64,000 nt of DNA from Demequina sp. NBRC 110056. GTDB taxonomy: Bacteria > Actinomycetota > Actinomycetes > Actinomycetales > Demequinaceae. The notes under the pieces are model-generated. The model searched no databases and was not told where the DNA came from. It was given only the letters and a program-made list of their open reading frames with translations. The position numbers were made by a program, and so were the translations under genes. Shown one piece after another: positions 44,457-53,370 of this stretch. Positions within the stretch are counted from its first letter, which is position 1, and every line of letters starts with the position of its first letter. Where the stretch lies: assembly GCF_002090155.1 (NCBI RefSeq), contig NZ_BBRM01000002.1, positions 124,001 to 188,000 on the forward strand, read 5' to 3'.

Positions 44457-47400
44457 ATGGTGATCGACGACGACCATGTCTCCGAGGTCCTCCTGCCTCC
44501 CGCTCCGGCCGCTGTGGCAGGGGACGCGCTCAAGGTGTGGCGTGAGCCGATCGACATCGACACGTACGAGCCGGAGGAGCCCGACGGATACCCGACGTTC
44601 TTCGACAAGCGCGTCTACCAGGGCTCCTCCGGTGCGGTGTTCCCCCTGCCGTTCCACGAGCGGATCAGCCAGACCAAGTCGCCCCGCGCCTGGGACGCCG
44701 TCCACCTCGAGAACCGGTGGATTCGCCTCGTGCTGCTGCCCGAGCTCGGCGGACGGATATACGTCGGCTACGACAAGGCGGCGGAGTACGACTTCTTCTA
44801 CCGCAACAACGTCATCAAGCCAGCGCTCGTGGGACTCGCGGGCCCGTGGGTGTCGGGCGGCGTCGAGTTCAACTGGCCGCAGCACCACCGGCCAGCGACG
44901 TTCCTGCCGACCGAGGTCGACATCGAGCGCGAGGTGGACGGAGCCGTCACCGTGTGGATGTCCGACCATGACCCCATGCGTCGCATGCGCGGCACGCACG
45001 GGATCCGGCTGCGGCCGGACTCGTCGCTCATCGAGCTGCGGGTCCGGCTGTACAACAGGACGACGACCACCCAGACGTTCCTGTGGTGGGCCAACGTCGC
45101 CGCGGCGGTGAACGACGACTATCAGTCGTTCTTCCCCACGGATGTCGCCTACGTCGCCGATCACGCCAGGCGGGCGCTCACCGAGTTCCCCGCCGCGAGG
45201 ACGCCGTACTACGGCATCGACTACGCCGCGCGCGCCGCCGAGGCGGAAGGCGCTGACCGCATCGACTGGTACAAGAACATCCTCGTCCCGACGTCGTACA
45301 TGGTGACGGACACCGCCGACGACTTCTTCGGCGGGTACGACCACGGCCGTCGGGCGGGCTTCGTCCACGTCGCCGACCGCCGCATCGCGCCCGGCAAGAA
45401 GCAGTGGACGTGGGGCAACGCGCCCTTCGGATGGGCATGGGACGCGAACCTCACCGACACCGACGGTCCGTATGTGGAGCTCATGGCCGGGGTGTTCACG
45501 GACAACCAGCCGGACTTCTCCTTCCTCGCGCCGGGGGAGACGCGCGCCTTCAGCCAGTTCTGGTACCCGATCCAGGGGATCGGGCCCGCGCACCAGGCGA
45601 GCACCGAGGCGGCGGTGTCGCTCGACGTGACGCCCGACGGCGCCCGCACCGCGGTGCGGGTGGGCGTCTGCGTGACGCGGGAGAGGACCGGCGGCGTCGT
45701 GGAGCTCTCGGTGGACGGCGCTGTGGTCGAGCGGTGGCCCGGTGCCTTGCGGCCCGGCGAGCCCTTGCTGCGGGAGGTCAGCCTCGAGGGCGAGGTGGAG
45801 CCGACGACGGTCGAGCTCGTCGTCCGCGACGGCTCGAGCGTCCTGCTCCGGTGGCGCCCCCGCGACGGTGGGCAGCCGCAGCCGGCGCTCGCCCACGTCC
45901 CCCCGGCCCCGGCGGACGTGCAGTCGGCTGACGAGCTCACCGTGATCGCCTCGTACCTCGACCAGTACCGCCACGCGGCCCGTTCGCCCGAGGACTACTG
46001 GGCCGAGGCGCTCTCGCGCGACGCGGGAGATGCACGGTCGCACGTCGCGCTTGCGCGCCGAGAGCTCGCCCGAGGGCGTTGGGCGGAGGCCGCGGCGCAT
46101 GCGAGGGAGGCCGTCGCCCGCGTCACGCAGTACGTCCCCAATCCCTCCGACGGCGAGGCGCACTACCTTCTCGGGCTCGCGCTCGAGCGCACGGGCGACC
46201 TCGGAGGCGCACGAGACGCCTGGGGCAAGGCGATGTGGAGCGCGGCCTGGAGGGCGCCCGCAGGCTACGAGCTGGCGTGTGCCGCGCTGCGAGAGGGCGA
46301 TCCGCGTCGCGCGGCAGACCTCCTCACCGAGGTGCTGGCAGCCAACGCCTCTCACGCGCAGGCTCGGTGCGCGCTCGCCGTCGCGCTCTGGCGGCTCGGC
46401 GACGACGATGCCGCGCAGGACGTCCTCGACGACCTCTTCGCCGAGGACCCGATGGACGCGTGGGGCCGGGTGCTGCGTGGCGAGGACGGGCCAGCCGACG
46501 CGACGATGGTGCTCGACATCGCCCTCGAGTTCCGCCGCGTGGGCGAGGAGGACGACGCCGTCGCCTGGCTGGAACGGGCCGTGGCGCTCGACCCCGAGGC
46601 CCCGCTCGGCCAGGTGCGCGTGGCGCCGGTTGCCCTGGCGCACCTGGCCGCAGCGCACCGCGCGCTCGGAGACGAGCCCGCCGCGCGGAAGGCATGGGCG
46701 CGCCTCGAGGCCTCCGACGCGCGCTGGTGCCTCCCAGCACGCGCCGAGGACGCGGACGCCCTCGCCCTTGCGGCAGCTCAGCCCGGCGGCGCGGTGGCGT
46801 CGCTGCTGCTCGGCCACTGGTGGTACCACCACCGGTGTCATGGCGCCGCGGAGAGCTGGTGGCGAGCCGCGCTCGCGAAGGGTCTCGACAGCACGGACCG
46901 GGCGGTCGTCCTGAGGAACCTCGCCATCGCGGCCTACAACGTCCACCGCGAGCCGGAGCTCGCGGACGACCTCTACGAGCAGGCGCTCGCCGCCGCGCCC
47001 GCCGACCCGCGACTGCTGCACGAGCGCGACCAGCTGCGCGCGCGTCGTGGCGTCCCCGCCACGGTGCGACTCGGCGAGCTCGAGGCGCATCTCGACGCCG
47101 TGTCCGAGCGTGACGACCTCGTCACCTCGTGGATCGGCCTGCTGGTCGACGCGGGCCGACTCGACGAGGCGCAGGCCGCGCTCTCGGCCCGCCGCTTCCA
47201 GCCATGGGAGGGCGGCGAGGGCCTGGTCCTGGCGCAGTGGGATCGCTGTCATCTGGCATTGGCCCGGCGTTCCGCGGACGCCGGACGGTGGCGCGACGCT
47301 GTGCAGCACCTGCGTGCGGCGCTCGAGCCTCCTGCGAGCCTGGGCGAGGCGCGCCACCCGCTCGCCAACACCGCCGAGCTCCACTGGGAGCTCGGGCGGG

Positions 47401-47777
47401 CGATGGTCGCGGTGGGCGACCACGACGGTGCTCGTCAGGCGTGGGACGTCGCCGCTCAGACCACACGAGACTTCGCGGGCATGAGCGAGCGATCCTTCGG
47501 CTCGCAGGTGGCGTCGACGGTGCGCGCGCTGCGGGATCTCGGACGCGAGGACGAGGCGCGAGAGGTTCTCGCACGCACACGCTCGGCGGTTGCCGAGCAC
47601 GCGCGCGTTCCCGCGGAGATCGACTACTTCGCGACGTCGTTGCCGACCATGCTGCTCTTCGACGACGATCCGAGCGATGCTCGCGACCGGTTGGTCGCGA
47701 CGATCCTCGCCGACCTCGAGGCCGCGGACCTCCGTGCGCTCGAGGCAACCGACGCCACGGACACGAGCGGGTGGTGA
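44457..47777 (+). CDS. DUF5107 domain protein with C-terminal TPR array
   Basis: The 1106-residue protein has a DUF5107-like N-terminal half (about 25-400; LENRWIRLVLLPELGGRIY and GVEFNWPQHHRP are its core), a beta-sandwich region (about 400-500) and many tetratricopeptide-like helical repeats (about 520-1080, rich in Ala, Arg, Leu and Trp). There is no signal peptide, so it acts inside the cell. The N-terminal part has the galactose-mutarotase-like look of sugar-binding folds. A role in carbohydrate breakdown is inferred from context: an AraC regulator and a mutarotase-like protein flank it. Confidence 0.85.
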   Translation: MVIDDDHVSEVLLPPAPAAVAGDALKVWREPIDIDTYEPEEPDGYPTFFDKRVYQGSSGAVFPLPFHERISQTKSPRAWDAVHLENRWIRLVLLPELGGRIYVGYDKAAEYDFFYRNNVIKPALVGLAGPWVSGGVEFNWPQHHRPATFLPTEVDIEREVDGAVTVWMSDHDPMRRMRGTHGIRLRPDSSLIELRVRLYNRTTTTQTFLWWANVAAAVNDDYQSFFPTDVAYVADHARRALTEFPAARTPYYGIDYAARAAEAEGADRIDWYKNILVPTSYMVTDTADDFFGGYDHGRRAGFVHVADRRIAPGKKQWTWGNAPFGWAWDANLTDTDGPYVELMAGVFTDNQPDFSFLAPGETRAFSQFWYPIQGIGPAHQASTEAAVSLDVTPDGARTAVRVGVCVTRERTGGVVELSVDGAVVERWPGALRPGEPLLREVSLEGEVEPTTVELVVRDGSSVLLRWRPRDGGQPQPALAHVPPAPADVQSADELTVIASYLDQYRHAARSPEDYWAEALSRDAGDARSHVALARRELARGRWAEAAAHAREAVARVTQYVPNPSDGEAHYLLGLALERTGDLGGARDAWGKAMWSAAWRAPAGYELACAALREGDPRRAADLLTEVLAANASHAQARCALAVALWRLGDDDAAQDVLDDLFAEDPMDAWGRVLRGEDGPADATMVLDIALEFRRVGEEDDAVAWLERAVALDPEAPLGQVRVAPVALAHLAAAHRALGDEPAARKAWARLEASDARWCLPARAEDADALALAAAQPGGAVASLLLGHWWYHHRCHGAAESWWRAALAKGLDSTDRAVVLRNLAIAAYNVHREPELADDLYEQALAAAPADPRLLHERDQLRARRGVPATVRLGELEAHLDAVSERDDLVTSWIGLLVDAGRLDEAQAALSARRFQPWEGGEGLVLAQWDRCHLALARRSADAGRWRDAVQHLRAALEPPASLGEARHPLANTAELHWELGRAMVAVGDHDGARQAWDVAAQTTRDFAGMSERSFGSQVASTVRALRDLGREDEAREVLARTRSAVAEHARVPAEIDYFATSLPTMLLFDDDPSDARDRLVATILADLEAADLRALEATDATDTSGW

Positions 47778-47835
47778 GGCTCGCGAGCGGTGCGCTGGCC
47801 ACATCGTGCCGTTCGTGTGGGTGGTGGGGCCCGTG

Positions 47836-48741
47836 ATGCTCCACCTCGACGCGGGGGCCTGGCACGTCGCCGTGGATCCGGAGCACGGCGCGCGCGTGGT
47901 GTCCCTGAGCGTCGACGGCGAGGAGTGGCTGAGCACGTCGAGCCCGGAGCGCGACGGCGAGGGCGCATTCGTCCGTCCCGGGCTCGGAGGGTGGGACGAG
48001 GTCGTCCCCACCGTCGCCGACTGCGCCGTCGCGCCCTGGGGCAGGCTCGGCGACCACGGTCAGGCGTGGCACGCGCCGTGGGAGGTGCGGCGTCGCGACG
48101 CTCACGCGCTCGCGACCACCATCGAGCTCGACCGGCCCGAGCTGGCTCTCTTGCGCACCCTCACCCTCGGTTCCACGGGGCTCACCGTCGACTACGAGCT
48201 GACCAACCGCAGCGCCACTGCGGTGCCGTGGCTCTGGACCGCCCACATGCTGTTCGCGGCACCCGCCGGGACGTCCGTCGAGGTGGACGATGCGCCTGGA
48301 TCGTTGATCGGTGAATGGCCGAGGCCCGGCTCGTCGGTGGCGCGGCTGCCCGCGGGGATCGACAGCCTCGCGCCGGGCACCGCGCTGAAGTGCTTCGCCC
48401 GAGGAGCGCGCCAGGCGAGGATCACGCGCCCTGGCGGTTCCCAGCTGGTGGTGAGCGCTGGCGGCCTGGCCGACCCCGCGATCGGTCTGCTGTGGGACCG
48501 GAGACTGTGGGCGGGTGAGGACGTCGTCGCGATCGAGCCGTCCAATGCGGCGACGGACCGGGCATCCGACCTGCCACGATCGGCCTGGCTGGCGCCACGG
48601 CGGACCACGACATGGCGAATGAGCATTGCCGTCGTGCCTCGTACCGGTACTCTGGACTCGCGGATGAGCTGGCCAGGCGACCGCGTGGTCCTTCGGGATC
48701 CCGAGGAACGTCCGGGCTCCGCAGGGCAGGGTGATGGCTAA
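47836..48741 (+). CDS. Aldose-1-epimerase-like (galactose mutarotase fold) protein
   Basis: The 301-residue protein is a mutarotase-fold protein: GLGGWDEVVPTVADC (about 51-65) resembles the family motif and a WLWTAHMLF strand lies near 135. The substrate is unknown. The start is uncertain between GTG codons and the ATG at 47836. The last 27 or so codons (48660-48741) overlap the RNase P RNA gene, so the natural C-terminus may be extended. It follows the DUF5107 gene and is probably co-transcribed. Confidence 0.8.
   Translation: MLHLDAGAWHVAVDPEHGARVVSLSVDGEEWLSTSSPERDGEGAFVRPGLGGWDEVVPTVADCAVAPWGRLGDHGQAWHAPWEVRRRDAHALATTIELDRPELALLRTLTLGSTGLTVDYELTNRSATAVPWLWTAHMLFAAPAGTSVEVDDAPGSLIGEWPRPGSSVARLPAGIDSLAPGTALKCFARGARQARITRPGGSQLVVSAGGLADPAIGLLWDRRLWAGEDVVAIEPSNAATDRASDLPRSAWLAPRRTTTWRMSIAVVPRTGTLDSRMSWPGDRVVLRDPEERPGSAGQGDG
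48626..48653 (+). promoter_or_regulatory. rnpB promoter inside the mutarotase gene
   Basis: TTGCCG (48626-48631) and TACTCT (48648-48653) are 16 bases apart, placing the start near 48660, where the RNA's first stem begins. The promoter lies wholly inside the end of the mutarotase coding region. Confidence 0.55.
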
Positions 48742-49042
48742 CGGCCACCCGGGGTGACCCGCGGGACAGTGCCACAGAGAGCAGACCGCCGCGCCTCCTC
48801 GGAGGCGAGGTAAGGGTGAAAGGGTGAGGTAAGAGCTCACCGCGCGACTGGTGACAGGAGCGGCACGGTAAACCCCACCTGGAGCAAGGCCAGACAGAGA
48901 GCGTTCGAGGGCTGCCCGCCCGAGCTCTCGGGTAGGTCGCTGGAGCCCTGGGGCAACCCAGGGCCTAGATGGATGGTCGCCCCTCGCGAGCGGTGACGCG
49001 AGCGAGTGACAGAACCCGGCGTATCGGCCAGCTCATCCGCCC
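48660..49042 (+). ncRNA. rnpB: RNase P RNA (class A)
   Basis: The 5' and 3' ends pair over 15 bases (48660-48674 with 49026-49040), forming P1. Conserved class A sections are visible: the AGAGAGCAGACCGCC region (P4 side, near 48776), the GGTAAGGGTGAAA segment, the GGTAAACCCC segment (near 48866), GACAGAGAG (near 48894) and the 3' GACAGAACCCGG. This is the catalytic RNA that trims tRNA 5' ends. Its 5' 82 bases overlap the mutarotase coding region. Confidence 0.93.
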
Positions 49043-49070
49043 TTAGGCAGACGTCTGGGGGATGCAAGGA

Positions 49071-49088
49071 GCCGCCGGCACCGGCGGC
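49071..49088 (+). terminator. Hairpin after rnpB
   Basis: GCCGCCGG (49071-49078) pairs with CCGGCGGC (49081-49088); a poor U-tract follows. It lies about 30 bases after the RNase P RNA end. Confidence 0.45.
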
Positions 49089-49160
49089 CTGAGAAGGTCC
49101 GGGGACGACCCGGCGGAACGGCGTGTCGCAGGTGCGGCACGGAGGTCTCGAGGAGGCACA

Positions 49161-51329
49161 GTGGCTCGACCAGCCCAGAGGCGGTCCGACCGAGCACGGT
49201 CGGGAGGCGGCGGCAAGCGCCGCAAGCCGACGCGACCGCGCGAACCCGGTCTGATCCCCCTGCTCGCGGCGCTCGCGAACGAGGTGGACCGGGCCCTGCA
49301 GCGTCCGCCGATCAAGCAGAGCGTGCGCACCAAGTTCCAGGTGGTCGCCCTGCTCGTGCGCGAGGAGCGCGCGAACGTCAAGAACGATGACTCGCTCACC
49401 ACGACCGCCCGTGACGAGCTGATCAAGCGCCTCGATGGGGTCGGCACCCTGCTCGCGAAGACCGCAGCTCGAGACACCACACTGCTGTCGCTGCTTGCCG
49501 AGGACGCCCGCGTGACCGACTCCGCCCGCCGCTACAAGCACGACGTGCTGCGCGAGGCCGGCCGCGAGGTGCCCGACGAGCCAGAGCCCGAGCCCACGCC
49601 GCCGTCCTCCCCGTCTCCCGACGCCGCGAGACGCGTGGTCCCGCAGTCGGCCATCGCGCGCCAGCTCGCCAATCCGTTCCTCGCGCCGGACTTCGAAGCC
49701 GTCCGCGAGCGCCAGGCGGCCCAGCCGCGCCGGCTCGCCGGCTGGGAGCTCCTCGACCCGCTGTTCCGCTCGTTCGAGCAGGACGCCCCCGGGGTCGCGG
49801 CGTGCATGCCGCTGCCGGAGTCCGGCGCCGCGATGGAGGCGGCGCGGGTCCCGCTCGGTCGATCGCTGATGCCGCACCAGGCCCAGGTGGTCGCCGCGGC
49901 CTCGCGAGGCCACCGGACGTTCCTCCTGGCGGACGAGCCCGGTCTCGGCAAGACGGCGCAGGCGCTGCTCGCCGCGCAGGCCGCGGACGCGTACCCGCTG
50001 CTCGTGGTCGTGCCCAACGTCGTCAAGATGAACTGGGCGCGCGAGGTCGAGATGTGGACGCCGAGCCGCCGCGCGACGGTGGTCCACGGCGACGGCGACG
50101 AGGTGGACGCCTTCGCCGACGTCGTCATCGTCAACTACGCCATCCTCGACCGCCACGTCGGGTGGTTTGGCGACCACGGGTTCCGCGGCATGGTGGTGGA
50201 CGAGGCGCACTTCATCAAGAACAAGACCTCGCAGCGCTCCCAGCACGTGCTCGCGCTGTCGGAGCGCATCCAGCAGCGCACGGCGAAGCCGTTCCTCATG
50301 GCGCTGACCGGCACGCCGCTCATCAACGACATCGAGGACTTCCGCGCCATCTGGCAGTTCCTCGGCTGGATCGACGACGAGCGGCCGCTCGGCGGCCTCA
50401 TGAACGCCCTCGAGGACAACGGCCTCAACCCCCTCGACCGTGGCTTCTACGCCGCCGCCCGCGGCGCCGTGATCGACCAGGGCATCGTGCGCCGGCGCAA
50501 GGTCGACGTCGCCGCGGACATCCCCGCGCGCCGCGTCGCCGACCTGCCCGTCGAGCTCGACGGGCCGGTGGGCCGCACGATCCGCGCCGCGGAGGCCGCG
50601 CTCGCAGAGCGCATGGTGGGCCAGTACCGGCGCGCGATGCAGGCGCGCCCCGCGGAGGCGCTGCCCGACGCGGGCGTCGACCTCGACCTCGCCCGCCGCA
50701 TCGCCGCGGCGGAGCTCAAGGACGCGAGCTCCAAGAAGACGGGGGAGAACATCTTCACCCTCGTCCGGCGCATCGGCCAGGCGAAGGCCGGCCTGGCTGC
50801 CGACTACGCCGCTCAGCTCGCGCGCAACGTCGGCAAGGTGGTGTTCTTCGCCAAGCACCTCGACGTCATGGACGAGGCCGAGCAGCTGTTCGCCGACCGC
50901 GGCATCCGCTACACCTCCATTCGCGGGGACCAGTCGGCCAAGGTGCGCGAGCAGAACATCGCGGCCTTCACGGACGAGCCCGACGTGCAGATCATCGTGT
51001 GCTCGCTCATGGCGGCCGGGGTGGGCGTGAACCTCCAGGTCGCGTCGAACCTTGTGCTCGCCGAGCTGTCGTGGACCGATGCCGAGCAGACGCAGGCGAT
51101 CGACCGCATCCACCGCATCGGGCAGGAAGAGCCGGTCACCGCGTGGCGCATCATCGCGGCGCAGACCGTCGATTCCAGGATCGCCCAGCTGATCGACAGC
51201 AAGTCCGGGCTCGCTGCGCGTGCTCTCGACGGCGCCGTGATCGACGACGCGGACCCGTCGGCGGACGCGCAGGTCGAGGCCCTCGTCGGGCTCCTCGTCG
51301 ACGCGCTCGAGGCGGAGGGCCTCGCCTGA
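49161..51329 (+). CDS. SNF2-family DEAD/DEAH helicase-like ATPase
   Basis: The 722-residue protein has a basic N-terminus and a linker (about 1-215), then a full SNF2 motor: motif I ADEPGLGKTAQ (about 260-270), DEAH (motif II), TGTPLIND (III), and the C-terminal lobe with RIHRIGQ (VI). It remodels nucleic-acid complexes; the substrate is unknown. GTG at 49161 is taken because AGGAGG lies four bases upstream; the frame is open further upstream but there the reading is unlikely to be coding. Confidence 0.85.
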   Translation: MARPAQRRSDRARSGGGGKRRKPTRPREPGLIPLLAALANEVDRALQRPPIKQSVRTKFQVVALLVREERANVKNDDSLTTTARDELIKRLDGVGTLLAKTAARDTTLLSLLAEDARVTDSARRYKHDVLREAGREVPDEPEPEPTPPSSPSPDAARRVVPQSAIARQLANPFLAPDFEAVRERQAAQPRRLAGWELLDPLFRSFEQDAPGVAACMPLPESGAAMEAARVPLGRSLMPHQAQVVAAASRGHRTFLLADEPGLGKTAQALLAAQAADAYPLLVVVPNVVKMNWAREVEMWTPSRRATVVHGDGDEVDAFADVVIVNYAILDRHVGWFGDHGFRGMVVDEAHFIKNKTSQRSQHVLALSERIQQRTAKPFLMALTGTPLINDIEDFRAIWQFLGWIDDERPLGGLMNALEDNGLNPLDRGFYAAARGAVIDQGIVRRRKVDVAADIPARRVADLPVELDGPVGRTIRAAEAALAERMVGQYRRAMQARPAEALPDAGVDLDLARRIAAAELKDASSKKTGENIFTLVRRIGQAKAGLAADYAAQLARNVGKVVFFAKHLDVMDEAEQLFADRGIRYTSIRGDQSAKVREQNIAAFTDEPDVQIIVCSLMAAGVGVNLQVASNLVLAELSWTDAEQTQAIDRIHRIGQEEPVTAWRIIAAQTVDSRIAQLIDSKSGLAARALDGAVIDDADPSADAQVEALVGLLVDALEAEGLA

Positions 51330-51437
51330 CCGGCACCGTGTGAGCCGCCCGCCGGGTGCATCCGGGTGCTGTCCGGATGCGCTCCCGGCGGAACATCGCG
51401 TCCGCACGCCGGGTTGTCCCATGCGGAGGTGATCCCC

Positions 51438-51599
51438 ATGCCCCAGGATGCATGGTCGAAGAAGCGTGAGCGCCAGTACGAGCACATCAAGGAGTCGGAG
51501 CTGGATCGAGGCCGGTCGGAGGACCGCGCCGAGGAGATCGCCGCTGCGACGGTCAACAAGACTCGTCGCGAGAAGGGCGAGACCAAGGACGACGACTGA
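51438..51599 (+). CDS. Small basic/acidic conserved protein (annotated elsewhere as plasmid stabilisation)
   Basis: The 53 residues (WSKKRERQYEHIKESELDRGRSEDRAEEIAAATVNKTRR) match a widespread short family often labelled plasmid stabilisation protein, without experimental basis. GGAGGTGAT upstream is a strong ribosome-binding site and decides the ATG at 51438. No toxin partner is adjacent. Confidence 0.8.
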   Translation: MPQDAWSKKRERQYEHIKESELDRGRSEDRAEEIAAATVNKTRREKGETKDDD

Positions 51600-51623
51600 G
51601 CGGCTCGGCGTAGCCTTGTCGCC

Positions 51624-51968
51624 ATGAGCCACCGCATCTACCGCGTGCCCGTCGCGTCGGTCTACCCGCACTACGTCACGAAGATGGAGAAGAAGGGCAG
51701 GACGGTCGCCGAGCTCCAGGAGGCCATCGAGTGGCTCACCGGGTTCGACGAGGCGCGGTTGCAGTCCCATCTCGACGCGGAGACCACGTTCGAGGACTTC
51801 TTCGAGGACGCGACCCTCAACGCGAACGCCGGCCTCATCACGGGCGTGATCTGCGGGGTGCGGGTGGAGGAGATCGAGGACCCGCTCATGCAGAAGGTGC
51901 GCTACCTCGACAAGCTCGTCGACGAGCTCGCTCGGGGCAAGGCGATGGACAAGGTGCTGCGCGCGTAG
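51624..51968 (+). CDS. DUF2200 family protein
   Basis: The 114 residues ([57 protein letters not shown]) match DUF2200, a small protein of unknown function. TAGCCT seven bases before the ATG suggests a leaderless transcript. Confidence 0.88.
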   Translation: MSHRIYRVPVASVYPHYVTKMEKKGRTVAELQEAIEWLTGFDEARLQSHLDAETTFEDFFEDATLNANAGLITGVICGVRVEEIEDPLMQKVRYLDKLVDELARGKAMDKVLRA

Positions 51969-52013
51969 CGGAGCCTCCCGCCCGATAGGGGGCCGCGGCG
52001 GTACCCTCGCCGG

Positions 52014-53321
52014 GTGAGCGACAGCAGCGGCCGGTCTGGCAATGGTGACGGCGCGCCCGGCGCGCGCAGGCCGATGCCGCCCTCGATCCAGCCCGGACAG
52101 CGCGACGCGGCCGGACGAGCACGGGGCAGCCAGCAGCGCTCCGACCAGCCCTCGCCGTCACGGCGTAGCGTCATCCCGCCCGCTCAGGGCCAGCCGCGCA
52201 CCAGCGGGCAGCCGTCATCCGGCTCAGGGCGACCGCCCGCCCCGCAGCGAGCGCCGCAGCAGCCCCAGAACGGCGAGCGGTCGCAGCCAGGGTCGCGCCC
52301 CGGCTCGATCCCGCCATCCCAGCGCGGGGCGCGGCCGGACGGTGCCTCCCAGGTCCAGGCGCCGCCGCCCGCGCCTCGTCGCCGCAAGCGCCACCGCCCG
52401 TGCCTCACGGCGTTTCTGGTCATCCTCGCGCTCATCGTCGCTGGCCTCATCGCGCTCGTGGTGTGGATCAACTCCAACCTGCAGACGGTGCCCGCGCTGA
52501 GCGGCGCGCCGGACACTCCCGGCGACACCTACCTCATCGTCGGCGGCGACTCACGCGAGGGCTGGGACGGCCCTGACACGGTCGAGGGTCAGCGGACGGA
52601 CACGATCATGGTGCTCCACCGCCCCGAGGAGGGCCCGACCGCGCTCATCAGCATCCCTCGCGACTCGTACGTCGAGATCCCGGGCAACGGCTCGAACAAG
52701 ATCAACGCCGCGTACGTGTTCGGCGGGCCGGAGCTGCTCGTCGAGACCGTCGAGGACCTCACCGGCCTCACAGTCGACACCTACATGGAGGTGGGCTTCA
52801 CGGGCGTGGGCGAGATCGTGGACGCCCTCGGAGGAGTGGAGCTCTGCTACGACCAGGACGTGAGCGACTGGCGCAGCCAGCTCGAGTGGGAGGCCGGCTG
52901 CCACATGGCCGACGGCGACACGGCGCTCGCGTTCTCGCGCATGCGCTACAGCGACCCGCTGGGCGACATCGGGCGAGCCCAGCGTCAGCGGCAGGTGGTC
53001 GGCGCGGTCGCCGAGGAGGTCCTCAAGCCCTCGACGCTGCTCAACCCCACCAAGCTCGTCCCCGTCGCCAACGCCGCCTTCGACGCGTTCACCTTCAACG
53101 AGGGCACCACGGCGTTCGACCTCGGCCAGATGGCGCTCGCGCTGCGCTCCGGCCTCGGCGACCAGGCAGTGACGGGCACGCCGCCCATCGCGAACCTCGG
53201 CTACCGGGTCCAGGGCGTAGGGTCGACGGTGCTGCTCGACCCCGACCAGATCGACCAGTTCTGGGACGACATCGCCGACGGCGCCTTCGAGCCCGGCAGC
53301 GCCGTGGGCGGCATCGAGTAG
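52014..53321 (+). CDS. LytR-CpsA-Psr (LCP) cell-wall glycopolymer ligase
   Basis: The 435-residue protein has a long Pro/Gln/Ser-rich cytoplasmic N-terminus (about 1-128), one helix (about 131-151) and an extracellular LCP domain (about 170-360; GGDSREGWDG, QRTDTIMVLH, ISIPRDSYVEIPG and SRMRYSDPLGDIGRAQRQRQ are its pyrophosphate-binding signature). LCP enzymes attach glycopolymers to peptidoglycan. GTG with TACCCT six bases upstream. Confidence 0.93.
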   Translation: MSDSSGRSGNGDGAPGARRPMPPSIQPGQRDAAGRARGSQQRSDQPSPSRRSVIPPAQGQPRTSGQPSSGSGRPPAPQRAPQQPQNGERSQPGSRPGSIPPSQRGARPDGASQVQAPPPAPRRRKRHRPCLTAFLVILALIVAGLIALVVWINSNLQTVPALSGAPDTPGDTYLIVGGDSREGWDGPDTVEGQRTDTIMVLHRPEEGPTALISIPRDSYVEIPGNGSNKINAAYVFGGPELLVETVEDLTGLTVDTYMEVGFTGVGEIVDALGGVELCYDQDVSDWRSQLEWEAGCHMADGDTALAFSRMRYSDPLGDIGRAQRQRQVVGAVAEEVLKPSTLLNPTKLVPVANAAFDAFTFNEGTTAFDLGQMALALRSGLGDQAVTGTPPIANLGYRVQGVGSTVLLDPDQIDQFWDDIADGAFEPGSAVGGIE

Positions 53322-53370
53322 CGCGGGCTCGCCGCGGAGCGCCGTCAGGCGAGCCGATGCGCGCTCAGGC

